Program-made: the position numbers and the translations under genes
Source: Ornithodoros turicata
Lineage: Eukaryota > Arthropoda > Arachnida > Ixodida > Argasidae
Direction of reading: 5' to 3'
DNA length: 64,000 nt
NCBI RefSeq assembly: GCF_037126465.1
Contig: NC_088202.1
Span: forward strand, 80,456,160 to 80,520,159
Notes under the pieces: model-generated
Seen by the model: only the letters and a program-made list of their open reading frames with translations
What the model was told of the DNA's origin: nothing
Databases searched by the model: none
Shown here: positions 35,111 to 46,911 of the stretch, piece by piece
Numbering within the stretch: position 1 is the first letter of the stretch
Layout of the letters: each line of letters starts with the position of its first letter

Positions 35111-36956
35111 TATATTGAAGCATTGTGTACGGTTATCTACGAGCCACACATGTAACACGGGCAGCGGCACAACAACTGCAGAATACCAGATCTCCGCTTG
35201 GCGCAGCTGTAATACGGTTATAACCCTGTTCCCTTCACACTAAGCATTGGACAGGACAGATAATCGCTCCCATTTACGCTTAATTTGGGTACTTACGACC
35301 TAAAGAGTCAAAAGGACAGCGCCAAACTGGTCGTCGTTTCTCTCTCATGTAGCAATATAGGACCGATCATTAGACTAATACACTCCCACGCCCCGTGCAT
35401 TCGAACTGGACCAGTACAAGCAAAGAGTGGCGTCTGTCGGAGCTTGAGCCATCTGTCCGTTATGAAACACGTTTATCCACTTGGACATGGTGCTAGTATT
35501 TCAAGAAATTTGCCACGTTTCTCTCAGTGTCTCCATGTCTTCTCAGCACTTGTTGCAAAGAAATGCGAACGAATCAGTAGTGTGGTCGGTACGTGACTGA
35601 TTATGCAACAGTAACATAATCAGAGACTGTGGCAAAGAAATGGGTTACATATCGACATCCTGCGGTGACACGTTGGTTCTTGTCTAGTACGCTTTATTTA
35701 ATTGTGGGTGAACAAGTAGTGTGTGAATTACGTACGCTTAAGAACAGTGTTGGGGACGACGAAAATGGAGAAGGGAAAGTGTCTAATGTCGCAGAATGAA
35801 AGAGAAGGCAGAGACAAGCGACTGGCGAAGCAAGTTTTTCCAAAGTTTCAACAAGTTTACGGGTATTTGTTAGGGCCTACCCGCTACCGCTATTGTCAAG
35901 TTGTTTCCATTGCGCACATACGCGTAAGGTCAGCTTGTCTATATACGTAGGGGTGCTATGACGACATCCATAAGTTAAAGTTCAACATTTTTCTGCACGT
36001 CACTACATAATACATAAAGTGACGCATTGGAGATTAATATGAAATAAGGTAAATTAATCAAAAACGTATCAGCCTATACTGGGAAGGACTGATGGATTAG
36101 CTGTTGTTGATGGATGAGCTGTGATGCGGTGTGGCAAGACGCACGATAAAGAAGCTTGAGATCGAATAAGAAAAATCTATCGCTCATTTTTTCATTTATT
36201 TTTCAATGCAGATGACGTTCTATGAAAGGAGTTAGTCAAATTACGCACGTGTCCGTTCGTCTGTGGAACTTCCTGTGAAGCCTGCTTTCAGTGCCCTGCC
36301 AAAATGTGCGCAGGAGAAGCAACAAAGCAGTATGTCTACTTCCGGGGTTGGGTGGGGTGACGTGGGGATTCGAGCCGGTCTACCTACGGCTCCTTTAATG
36401 ATCAGACGTAACGTTGTTTTGCTATTGTAACAGATTCTGATAAGAGTGTAGCGGCCTTCTGGCATACCTTAGATCAGCACCCCCGGAAGACAGTAATGCA
36501 TGGCGATTCAAAATGAAGAAGGCCATAGTAAGCAAGACGGCAGAGACGCTGAGTGGAGGTAGCGTGAGTCCTGGCCGGGCAGACTAAATGAAGAGGCGAT
36601 TGCCTGAGTCTGTGTGCAGTACATCACTTTCTTCAGACATCAGAAACCTACTATCTGCGCCACCAGTTCAAACACACCCGAAGCACAAGTCACACAGCAC
36701 CAAGCAAGTGCCATGGCGTCTCAGTGGCGGTCACTCACACTGAATTGCAAGCGTACTTTGCCATCCTAATTACGCAGAAAGTTAGCAAATCGTTTCAAAA
36801 GAAGCAAACATAAGTTAAATTACAGAATTGTGCAGAATATCAAGCAATACAATTGAATTCCATGCAGATTGGCTTGTATTTAGCGACCGAAGAACAACAA
36901 TTTTATTTTGGTGATCTTGGCGACCGAATTGACGATCGAATCGACGTACAGATGTG
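35111..36956. other. Stretch without a recognised gene
   Basis: Only short frames. A faint tRNA-like B box (GGCTCGAATCCCC on minus, about 36362-36380) may be a SINE relic. Confidence 0.4.
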
Positions 36957-36964
36957 GTTGGGAT

Positions 36965-38158
36965 CAGGGTGTCGAACCGCAAAAAATACGGGTTCGGTTC
37001 AGGTTCGGGTTCGCGTTGTTTTGATTTCGTTCCGGTTCAGTTCTGGTTCGGCCACGCCAAAAACCGAACCGGTTCGCAAACCGGTTCGCAGCCCCGAACC
37101 GGTTCGCGAACCGGTTCAACGCTTCCGTTTTATATATCCCATAAAACTGCTTTTATCAGGAAATGCGTGGCTAATAGCTTACTGCTGTTGTCTGCATTGA
37201 CGTCTTTACCGGTGAGGTAGCTCTTTAGCGAGAGAAATAAGAAATGGATGAACACTTATTGGCAAATAGAGTCCACGCTGATGAAGCGGTGTTGTCCCGC
37301 TACTTCCTGTTCCCAAAATCTCTTTTTCACACGCACAGTGCCAGCAAGATAAACTTAAACGAAGCCTAATAAGATGGGATAGACGACAGTACTTGCCGGC
37401 ACACTGCCTTCGCAGCGTGAATTGATCTGAAACCGTACTGAAGCATGTCGAAAATAAGCCTGCCAGCCTTACTCTGTCCGAGCTCACAGCAGTGTACTAG
37501 TTAATCCACCTCACAAAGGCAATGTATCACGACACAACTGCACTACCAATAGGTAGAACCACATGTACTTTTCAAACCACGACCAATCAAACAGGCACCG
37601 TTCTGCGTACGCCCCTTCTCCACTTCTCATGTTTCTGACTAGTTTAATTTTTACTGCTCACGTGTAAAAAGAAATCTTGGGTGCTTATTTGATCACATAT
37701 TCGTCGTGTAGAGCTACATAACTGGCCTACTCCATTTCTGTTGCATTCGTCCGCGTGGCACCTCGTCTCTGAAGAGTAGACGCCGCATCACCGCGTGCGT
37801 GGGGCGCCAGCCGCGGCGCTCACAAGGACAGCTGCGCTTCAACATGTTAAAAAGATGCTGAAAGTATACTTATTATACGTCGTCGTCTGACTGGTAGGTG
37901 AAAATTTCTGAAATCCATGATATAGGCGCGTGATGATGATACCGATGTGTCTTCGTTCGGGGATAAAGAGAAACTCTTGTGCTGACTTCTATGTCCGAAC
38001 CGTTTTGTTGCGAACCGGTTACCGCTATTATTTTTTATGGTTCTGCTCCGGTTCGGGTTCAGCAGTGTTCCAAAAATTTCGGTTCGGGTTCGGTTCCGGC
38101 AAAAATAACGGTTCGGGTACGGTTTTCGGTTCGGGTTCGGGTTCGGTCCGACTCCCTG
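36965..38158. mobile_element. hAT non-autonomous element with GGTTCGG arrays, copy 2
   Basis: The left end CAGGGTGTCGAACCG and right end CGGTCCGACTCCCTG form inverted termini (about 13/15). The flanks are perfect 8 bp direct repeats GTTGGGAT (36957-36964 and 38159-38166), diagnostic for hAT-type insertion. The first 150 and last 160 bp are arrays of GGTTCGG/GGTTCAG/CGAACCG in inverted orientation (36968-37120 and 37995-38155). The 870 bp interior has no transposase. It is the same family and size class as 20731-21938. Short frames over the arrays are artefacts of the repeat. Confidence 0.92.
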
Positions 38159-38166
38159 GTTGGGAT

Positions 38167-40394
38167 AACTAAAATGCCGCTGCTTTTGTTTTCAGTAACG
38201 AAGATTACAAAAGATAGCGACAACGTGCTCAATAAGCATATAGGTGTCCATACACTTAGTGACTTAGAGAAGCAGAAAGGTGATCGTGGCGTTAAAAGGT
38301 GACCGTGACTTAAAGTGGCACGCACAGCCACATATCAATTTCCGCTACTTCAAGGAACCATTGAAAACCAATCGAAAGGGAAGCGGAAGTATAGACTTCT
38401 CCTTTTAATTTTTATTTTTGTACGCTAATGGCGAGATTAAAGAACAGCAATTGATGACGGGACATAACGCTCGCTTGAAAATCAAACTTGACATCTCACC
38501 CCTTGTGTTCCACCGTCAGTGCCTCACGCGAACCAGTTCCTTCGACCATGCAGGGCGATGAGAATGCCCCGCGCCATCCGTAGTTTTCAATCATTAAAAA
38601 TCTTTATTATTAAATCTTTTCTCTGCATCCAAAGCAACTAATAATATTAATTCAGAGCTTCACGAAGCGACAGGTGAGCGACGACACCGTGGTCGATCTA
38701 TGCATTAATTTACTCTATATAATTTTCTTTCGTAAACTCACAGTATCCACACTGCAGTACTTTTGTGTAGTTTCATGCTCCATTGAACGAAGCAGTAGGA
38801 ACGGCTAACGCCAGAATGCAAAAACATATTCCCAGGCAACGCGAGGGTGAACGTGTTCGACCCCAACGTTTTTCCTCCCTAGTTTACTTCGCGATTTTCT
38901 AAATTTCGAAGTCTGAGTGAAATTTTTCTTGCAGAAATCACGGAGCTCTTTTCTACAGTGCTTGGGACAACCAAAGAATTCAGCAACACTTGAAGTATCA
39001 CGAGAACTACTGGGCATTTAATATGACCGCATTGTTTGAGTGAAACGTTTCTCTGGGCGGTACCTTAAATACCCATGCGTAATGTACTATCTAGTAGACT
39101 ACTCTTACGATTCTTTGGGTTTACTGCCATTGGGAACTGCCATTGCTGTGTCTAAGCAGACCCGGACTATCGTCAAAGTCTATTGCAACAGCGCAGCAAC
39201 ATTACATCTTCTCGCTAAGACAGCAGCGGGGAGAGACTGAAAGAAGCGTTTCGCGTGACCACATCACGCCGCAGAAAGGTCCCCTTCGCAATAAAGGAGT
39301 GAAACTTGCTGCATATTCTGAGCAGGCAGACCTCACTCCTCTTCCTCTTTGGACATCGTACCACCAACACCACCAAGGAGAAGTGGAGAGGGGGATCGAA
39401 GGGTGTTGTGACATGGTACGATCACGTGATGTCACTTCGTCACCTTCTCCTAATGGAGAATTGGAGAGTGGGTCCGAAACGAGCGCATCACGTGATATCA
39501 CCACTGCATTAAAATAGCCTGCTATACATAAGCATGCCAAGCGAAATCACTGATTGTCTGGCACGACAGACCGATTCCCAATGCAATAAACGCTTTCCCA
39601 GTCATATAGCCCAAAAGCATTTTTCATGTTTCGTTATCGGACCCTATGCGAAGCTTCGTGTTTGGATTCCTTTGTATGTTGCCTTTTCCTTTCTTTTTGG
39701 TCCTAATGTGTCGTCTGCTTTACCCTGGCAGCGTAACGAGCCGCCTGTCTGCTTGATTATTCCAAAATCAAGCGCGGCAGACTCCAGACAGCAGGTTGCC
39801 GGGGCAACGGACTGCAACATACGTGCCCGGGATTCCGATTATGTGTATATCTGAAAAGGGTATCGAAATATAGTAATTAACCACGCTAATGAGAATGAAG
39901 GTACGGTCATTACAGGATATCAATGAGGATTTATGCTCGCATCCCGGTCGTGTTTGAGCACCGGTTAGAGAGCGAATTCGTCGGAAAGTTTACTTAACAA
40001 TCGTGTAGCGGTGCGGTGTGTCTGTGCAGTTGTCACATACCGTGTAATCAGCCGTAGAGGATACTTAGCGTTCAAAGTTTCTAAATTGGCATGGGACGCT
40101 GGATTTGAGGTGTTTAATTAAATGCGCTCGTGACTGTCGAATTGGGATGAAATAATTACGGAGCAAATGCGGATAGTCTTACGTGGTGGGAATGCTCATG
40201 TGACTCAAACAAGTGGGAAGGACTCATTTCGCTTTTCGTTATCGTGAGGAGATAAACATTATGAGCACTATGTCTTTTATAATTGCTTCGTCGACGTCCA
40301 GCTCCTGTTTAAGCGCGTATGAAAGAGCTAGAGGCAAGAACGTTGTCATTCCGGAATATCAGAAAGTATAGAAGAGCCGAAAATACAGGAGCTA
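38167..40394. other. Stretch without a recognised gene
   Basis: At 39143-39540 frames of 124 (plus) and 112 (minus) codons are open on both strands and include two TCACGTGAT palindromes. Simultaneous openness and lack of a domain argue for a repeat, not a gene. Elsewhere only short frames. Confidence 0.4.
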
Positions 40395-40860
40395 CATGAA
40401 CCGTTTACTTGTCGACTCGTAGACACCGCAGGAGACGAGTCGACACCCCTGCGTTCCGTGCTAAGCTGGGTTACAGTAACACGGCGCTGTGCCTAGCTTG
40501 CCGCACCCCAGCTACGATCCCCCATATCATCGAGGACTGTGAGCGGTACACGTGTGAACGCCGGGTACTTCGACGCCAACTTGAACTTCTCGACCCTAGA
40601 CCATTCAGCTTGTCCAAAGTACTTGGCCCATGGAGCTCCCCTGAACATCAGTGCCGGGCTCTTCGCTCCCTTTTTGTTTTCATGCAGGCCACTGGACTCC
40701 TTGAAGAGCTCTAAACAGAACTCCGACCTGTCGTTGCCTCATTCTCACCATAATTCATCCTCTCACATTAACCACTGTGAAATGGGGTAGTGTCCTGTGG
40801 CTACCACGGGGAAACATCCCATGTTATCATCACTTCTTCATTTATTGTTGTTGTTGTTAC
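40395..40860 (+). mobile_element. LINE pol C-terminus and 3' UTR with (TTG)n tail
   Basis: Frame 40409-40714 encodes CLACRTPATIPHIIEDC (zinc motif CxxC..H..C), RRVLRRQLELLDPRPFSLSK, VLGPW and a C-terminal FMQATGLLEEL, the end of a LINE pol protein of the same group as 26430-26950. The 3' UTR has AATGGGGTAGTGTCC, then GGGGAAACATCCCATG, then TCATCAC, and ends in TTGTTGTTGTTG at 40848-40859. Everything 5' of the last 100 residues is missing. Confidence 0.8.
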
Positions 40861-41751
40861 TTGTCGACTACATTTTGAAGCACCCAGAAGGGAGGTCCGC
40901 CGACGTTACCTGCATCTGGAAGTGACGATGTCAGGGAACATTCAATGCAGCGCAGTCGCATGTTCTCCTAACAACAGTCCTCGCATGTTTGGCCCCCAAA
41001 TTCTTCCTAGTTCAACCGAGGAGAAGCTGTTGTTTTGTATTCAAACATTCCCGTGTCGGGCGCAGTCACCCCATGCCAATGCGAACCGAGCACCGGCTTC
41101 TAAACTTCTCTTTAAATAATACTTCTTTACGAGGCCATTTTTGATCGATGGTGATTGATGAGGTTTCTTTGCAGAAGGGCGACAATGGCCATAGTGCGTA
41201 CCACCGAACTTGAAAAAGGTGCGTGCAAAAGCCTCACGTGTCAGCGACATCGTGCACTCGAAAGTAAAAAATAAGACACTGTTGATTAGCAGCTGAAAAA
41301 AGACGCGGATCTTTCTAGGTTGAATGATTCACGGTGCTAATGACACCTAAACGTCTCCACTGTGTATGTGCATGCTCTTCTTTTGACAAAAGGAGAGAAT
41401 GAGAAATGACAAAAGAGTTGCGATTGCGCGTGTAACCTTTTTGTGTTTCTCATAACGCGTGCTAATAGAAATATTGAAATAAGGCAGGCTAATTGAAGAA
41501 AGTCCCTCAACGACTGGCTTCTTTACAAAGAGCAAAGAGGTGTCTCGTCTATTCGTTGGAGTCTCCCGAATGTTGCGAAACCTTTTTGCCTTTCAACTGC
41601 ATTGAGATTTTTGAAAAAAGGAAAAAAAGTCACAAAGGGGTCACAAAAGTGCGTTTAAGAAAAACATGCAGAAGAGGATAAGGAGTGGCAGAGTGTGTGT
41701 CATTGCCGTCCGAAAGCCCCGTCTTTACAAGCCTTCGGGACGTTGTGTCAG
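40861..41751. other. Stretch without a recognised gene
   Basis: Short frames without motifs on both strands. Confidence 0.4.
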
Positions 41752-41816
41752 TGTGGTGCAATTAGTAACGCACATGACCGGTAATTAAAAACCGTAGGTT
41801 CGGGCTCCCACTGCTG
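41752..41816 (+). repeat. tRNA-like SINE head
   Basis: GTGTGGTGCAATTAGTAACG is an A-box/D-arm-like segment. ATGACCGGTAATTA occupies the anticodon-arm position, and GTAGGTTCGGGCTCCCAC the T arm. The GACCGGNAAT block is shared with the minus-strand tRNA-like units at 20091 and 50722. Pairing is too poor for a functional tRNA. Confidence 0.45.
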
Positions 41817-41999
41817 TTTGACTTTTTCGATGACTTCGTTATTTCAATTTTCCGCAATTTTAGGCGTAGGAGTATTTGTGGTTGTGTTATCTGTTTCTGC
41901 GTTACCATCAGCATGGTTAAACGAGATATGTTAAGCATTTTCACCTCTACAACTTTGTCGGATGGCCACCTCCTTCGGTGAAAACGATTATGTTAATCA

Positions 42000-42612
42000 C
42001 GTATATTGTCGATGTTTCAACATTTCCATAGGGAACGAGGAAGAGCGACAGCAGCAAAGTCGCTTGACAGAAGCGTCACATTCGCCCAAGATTTAGTGCC
42101 CTCCCGTCCTTTTTGTTTTTTGTCATTGCGGGATGCGACGAATTATGTATCTCGTGGGTATACTGCCTTAATTCATCGCGGGCGTCTCGATGTCGCTCTT
42201 ACTGCTCGGTTGCGGAATAACTTGCGCCGAGCATACTCTTCAAGCTACTTTCATTGCGGTGACTCTGAAGATCAGGAACACATCCTTCTCACCTGTCCAC
42301 GCTACCAAATGTTTCATGACTTCGCTTACAGACACGCAGGAGGAGCTACAGGATACACTTAGTGTGTCTTCAATTCAGCTAGTCTCTCACCCTTTCACTA
42401 TGACAAAATTGCTTCATCCGTGGCCAAATCGTGCTCTGTTTCACATTTCTGGTCCTGTAGTGCTACCGTGCTCGGTGTGAAGCTTATTATATTTCCACCA
42501 AATTCTATCGCGAGCAATGCGATAGAGTAATAGTCTATCACGACGAGGCATCCCACTTGTCGTTTGTTACCTCGTCGTCGTGGACATCCCAAATAAACTG
42601 CTGTTGTTGATC
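42000..42612 (+). pseudogene. Decayed LINE pol C-terminus with 3' tail
   Basis: The first frame (to about 42362) contains RRGYTALIHRGRLDVALTAR-like sequence at reduced quality, then RLRNNLRRAYSS, CGDSEDQEHILLTCPRYQ (zinc motif, first Cys doubtful). The final part, HPFTMTKLLHPWPN, is in another frame (about 42385-42425), so a frameshift separates them. A 3' UTR ending AATAAACTGCTGTTGTTG follows at 42594-42611. It is the same group as the element at 40395. Confidence 0.65.
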
Positions 42613-42790
42613 TACTCCGCGCGGGATTCCCCATGGCGTTTCTGGCCAAATGGTCACCACAAATGACAGTTTCACACTGTGACACTGTCCATTCTCCGTC
42701 CCCTTCCTCCCACGTGTGAAGCGTCAAGCAATACCGAATCACTATGGGCGCACGCGAAACAGTCGTTACCGTTGCAGGTAGATGATATGC

Positions 42791-42804
42791 GCACGCGCGC
42801 GTGT

Positions 42805-42835
<31 letters not shown>
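42791..42835. repeat. (CG)n(GT)n followed by a 17 nt G run
   Basis: GCACGCGCGC, then (GT)n, then G at 42819-42835. It is a compound microsatellite with possible Z-DNA and G-quadruplex character. Confidence 0.85.
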
Positions 42836-43503
42836 CAATAACGTAGTCGGGAAGTGAAATGTGTTTGGAATGGTCTGGGATATGTTCTGTTTTTTTTTTT
42901 TTTTCGTTTACATCCGTAGCTCTGGATTATACATATTGCATTTACGCTTACACAACACGCAGGGCGGTATGCGAGGTGTATGCAGCGCTCAAGACGCTGC
43001 AAAATATACAACAGAAGATATCCATGATGCAATCAATACTGCATGTGTTGAAAATGTGGTGAATGATTCACACGTTCTGTTATGAGTTGGAGGGCTCATC
43101 ACAGTTTCCATAATCTCTCTCTATCTCTCATCACAGTTTCGCGTCGGCGGGGTACCTGGTGCTAATCAGCATCTGCGCCATGATATATTTTTTCGACGAC
43201 CAGCCATTCCTAAAACAACAAACACGTGTAGCAGACTGTATTTTTGGGTGCACTATAAGAGCCTCGTAGTGTTTAGGGACTTTTAGGGCATATTTTAACA
43301 CATAGATGCGTCCAGCATATTGCTCGTCTGCGGCTGTTTTGCGGGACACCTACTGATTAGGCTTGAACTCGGCATCAGTAGGAACCATTTTGTCCAACAT
43401 GCACACCATATTTTAACCTTTTTAAGTAGTTTTTAGCCTACACCTATTGAGCTCGATAACTGGCCAGGATTTTCTGATGTGCGCGAAACAAGATCTGCAG
43501 GCA

Positions 43504-43760
43504 AGTCGCGGATCACTCGGTAGCGTGTCCGCTTGCTGATCCCAAGATTTGGGGAGCGAACACACCGAGGGGCGCCAACAACTTGGTGGTTGGGTACGTA
43601 AGAGGTCCTTATAAACGCCGGCTTCCGCGAGGGATACTAAGTACGGTGTGTTGCGTGCTGAAATTTCTGTGCACCTTCGAGTACCCTCCCGTGGGCAAAA
43701 TTAATGCAGGAGGCCTACCACTGTGGTGTCGGCGACGTAAGGCCACGAATTATATTACGA
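43504..43760 (+). mobile_element. Second SINE family, copy 2
   Basis: The GCGGATCACTCGGTAGCGTG head matches the 24486 copy. Shared body blocks are CAACTTGGTGGTTGGGTACG, CCGCGAGGGATACTAAGTAC, GAAATTTCTGTGCACCTTCG and GTGGGCAAAATTAATGCAGG. This copy extends further, to GTCGGCGACGTAAGGCCACG, probably the 3' end. Confidence 0.65.
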
Positions 43761-44057
43761 TGACAAGTCGTGGAGCGTGCATATCAGAATGCACGCAGCG
43801 TCTAGCAGGGATGGAAATCAAATCCGATCACGGGTAACGACATATTTGCGGGACTCTGAGACGAAAGAACCGAAACAATACGCAATTTTCAGAACTCCTA
43901 TTTTTGTTTTTATATAACCCAATCTTATCTAATCGCTTCCCCTTTCGGCAGCGTGATAGGATCACGCGGATCCACTTGCGTCAGTCTCTTCATGGCGAAC
44001 CCTTTCACCACCACCACATCTTCATGGCTGTCGTAACAAGCAGACGTGATAATTGGG

Positions 44058-44402
44058 AGGTTTAGTGAATCGTTTCTAGTGAAACGGTTCGCGAACCGTT
44101 TTGCCACTACCCAATGAGATGATTACGTTCTGAGTCACTTCCCCTTCTCATTGGTCATCCGCGAAACCGTTCGCGTTCGTCCGTTGTTCTAGTGTCTCTT
44201 TTCTTCCTTCCTTCTTTCTTTCCTTTTCATTTCTTTCCTTTCCTTTTTCTTGTCTGTTTTTTTCCTTTTCTTTTTTTTGGAATAGCAAGCCGACTCTTTG
44301 CATGGCTAACCTTTCCTTTTTTTTTCTTAATAAACATATACCCCCCCACCCGGTTCGCGGAGCGTATGACGAAAAACGATTCACTAAAACTGCTAATGTT
44401 GT
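44058..44402. mobile_element. Inverted-repeat element split by a poly(C)-tailed repeat
   Basis: TTTAGTGAATCGTTT (about 44061-44075) is inverted at 44386-44400. Imperfect symmetry continues for about 40 bp through CGCGAACCG. A perfect 20 bp palindrome AAACGGTTCGCGAACCGTTT sits at 44082-44101. The poly(C)-tailed repeat (44181-44347) lies between the arms, so it inserted later. Target duplication was not resolved. Confidence 0.5.
44181..44347 (+). repeat. Poly(C)-tailed repeat, copy 2
   Basis: It runs CCGTTGTTCTAGTGTCTCTT, a 100 bp CT-rich tract, GGAATAGCAAGCCGACTC, GCTAACCTTTCC, a T run, AATAAACATATA and then C7. The start, order and end match copy 3 (55618-55771). It is inserted within the inverted-repeat element above. 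Confidence 0.7.
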
Positions 44403-44493
44403 GGGCCGGTTGAGTTTTACACATATGTGCAAATTGCCGGTAACTTCAGCTACGGAACGCAAAAGCGCCATAAGGAACCGTTGAGAGAAGTTA

Positions 44494-44779
44494 CGCCAGC
44501 TCCCGTGGCATAGTGGTTTCAGATGATCGCTTTCCACGCCAAGACTGGGAGGTGACACGGGTTCGAATCCCGTTACCGGCTGTGCTGTCTGAGGTTTTCC
44601 CTGGGTTTTCCAGCAGACTTTCCAGACGAATGTCGGAACAGTTCCCCTTGAAGTCTGCCCAGGACGCATAGTAACCCCCCCCCCTGTCTCCCACTCCTAC
44701 CTGCTGTCCTCTCTCCATCTGTTCACGTCTGTACCCCGCTCATAGCCAGAGTCGCTTCGCGGCGCTAACACGGAATTAA
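44494..44779 (+). mobile_element. Ruka-like SINE, type B head
   Basis: The head CAGCTCCCGTGGCATAGTGG (A box region) leads to GATCGCTTTCCACGCCAAG and the B box GGTTCGAATCCCGTT. The body is shared with all other copies and contains a C10 run at 44675-44684. It ends TTCGCGGCGCTAACACGGAA and an A-rich tail. This is the most complete type B copy. Confidence 0.9.
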
Positions 44780-44902
44780 AAGGAAAAAAATGCGGCCAAT
44801 CGTATGCACAGTACGGTAGAACGCATTGTAGATAAGCAGTGCTGCTCTAGATGACCGGAGAACTCTATACAGTTTCTTGGTTTCTTTTAGGGATTCGCGG
44901 AA

Positions 44903-44914
<12 letters not shown>

Positions 44915-44946
<32 letters not shown>
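44915..44946. repeat. (AT)16 microsatellite
   Basis: An uninterrupted AT dinucleotide run preceded by an A run. Confidence 0.9.
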
Positions 44947-44948
<2 letters not shown>

Positions 44949-46911
44949 GGCAGGCGTTCTATCGGTAGTGTTCAGTCAAGAACGGAACCACGGAACCCAA
45001 CGGATTTGTTAATAGGCCATTTTAAATTTAATGTTTATCCTGTTTTTTTTAATTTTTTTTAGCCTTTACACTGTATACATCGAACCGCAACGCGCACGTT
45101 TTGCTCCGACAGTTATCGGTATCTCACAACAAAATGTGTGGCAACACTTTAAATAACAAATACAGTTTGATATGGCTAATACACAACGCTGTGGGCAAGA
45201 TGTTACTTTAAGACGAAATTATCCTTACTCTAGTGCACTAAAGTCTGACGGAAAAAAATCAATGTCTTACTCCAAAGACACATAATCTTGCTTATAAATA
45301 GATAAATGATTCTCTAGCAACGGCATTCGAAAGCAAAAGTAGGGAACTCGACAAGCAAAAGACATGGGTGCGTAGCACACAAAGCATGACACACTGGAGA
45401 ATCTTCCGAAACTCGGCTTTCCAACAGACATACAGATCTTCCTTCTCATTTTTGGACTTTCTCTTTTCGATTCCCCGATGACAGGAGAACAAACTCTCGG
45501 ACCGTCGCTAGGAGACATGCACTGACGTGTATATAGAATAGGGCCGGTATTCCGAAGCTACAAATAATAAGAGAAATGCATGCGCCGTCGAAGCGAAGCA
45601 GTTCAGCACTTTATGACACGCTCGCACTCTGTGCATGCACAAGCCTTCAAGTGAGGTGTCGCGCATAACATGTGTGCTATCACGAAAAATAAAACAGAAA
45701 AGTATGTACACAAAATCTTCAGGAAGTTCTAGAAAACGTGGCAGTTGCAGATATTGATGTCAGTACCTCTTCTATTTGGAGTTCTCCGCGTATACACAGC
45801 TCGCAGCGATTCCGAAAATTTCCGCCATTTACTGGGTATAAGGCTTCGCGATAGTCTGGATAAACAAACAGCACGCGTTTCGCTCGCTCGATATTTTCAA
45901 TATCCGCTTCTCACATTGCTCAAAAGTGTTCCGCAAACATAAACGTGTGTGTTTTATTCAGCACGCAAATGGCAGGCAGGTAGGTAAATCGATAAAGGTC
46001 AGATATGTAGCGTGTATGGGGCCTTGGGTAGAAATTAGGTCGTTTCTGGAAGAGCATCGCGACGTGAATGTTAGAATTTCGGATTCCGTTCGTGCTTGGA
46101 TTGGAGAAGAGCGCCTAGGAGAAAAAATGTCGCGTTTATAGAACGATCATGAAGTTTCAAACGTTTGAGCAATCTTTATGAAACACTTTTGGCAAAACTG
46201 AAAAGCGAATGGTTCAAATTGCCGGCAACGTTCGCTGCCGCGGTCCATGTATGCGCTTGACACGAAGAAGTCGTTGATAATATTCCTTTAAAGGGAGTCT
46301 TCGCAAGGATTCGAAAAAAATTAGGCGAGCATCATACCGGACACGAACCACCCCCTCAATACCGAATACAACGTTCGCATTCATTTTGCGCGAGTAATTA
46401 ATTCGTAATTCATGACAATAGCAAACCAAAACCGAAATGCGAAGAGCAGAAAAGCTCCATACTACGGCGGTTCGTCCGGAGGATTACATGACGTCGCCTA
46501 GCATTCTCGTCTGCTTCCAAGCCTGCATTCTGTCTCCCTTGCTGGATGCCGGATGACGTCAGCAGTGTGTTGCTTCCAGCGCCCTCTCGCTTCACAGAGG
46601 CGAAGCACTCGCTTCGTAATAACTCGTTTGAGCAAAATCTGCGGAGTTTTGGACCGAGATATCTCGTACACATGTTCCTGACATCCCAAAGATTACGGAT
46701 ATACCACATCCTTTGTGGTGATTTTGTTGCGGAGTCCCAGGGTTGTCATCACTGCAGAGTGCCACTCTTCATGCCATAACGGGTGTTTTCTTCTTCGTCT
46801 CTCTTTCTTTTTCCGTTTTGCTTTGTGTTGACTAACGTCTGACTGAACTGATACAGTTCTCGCCACTTTGTTGGTATTTGCACTGAGAACTGCTAGAACG
46901 GATATTTAACG
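44947..46911. other. Stretch without a recognised gene
   Basis: AT-rich. Only short frames without family motifs on either strand. Confidence 0.4.

Noticed and set aside
39143..39540. 124- and 112-codon frames on opposite strands
   Set aside because: No motif and open on both strands; treated as unclassified repeat-like sequence.
42766..43032. 88-codon minus frame with poly-Pro and His-Thr repeats
   Set aside because: Produced by the (GT)n and G17 microsatellite.
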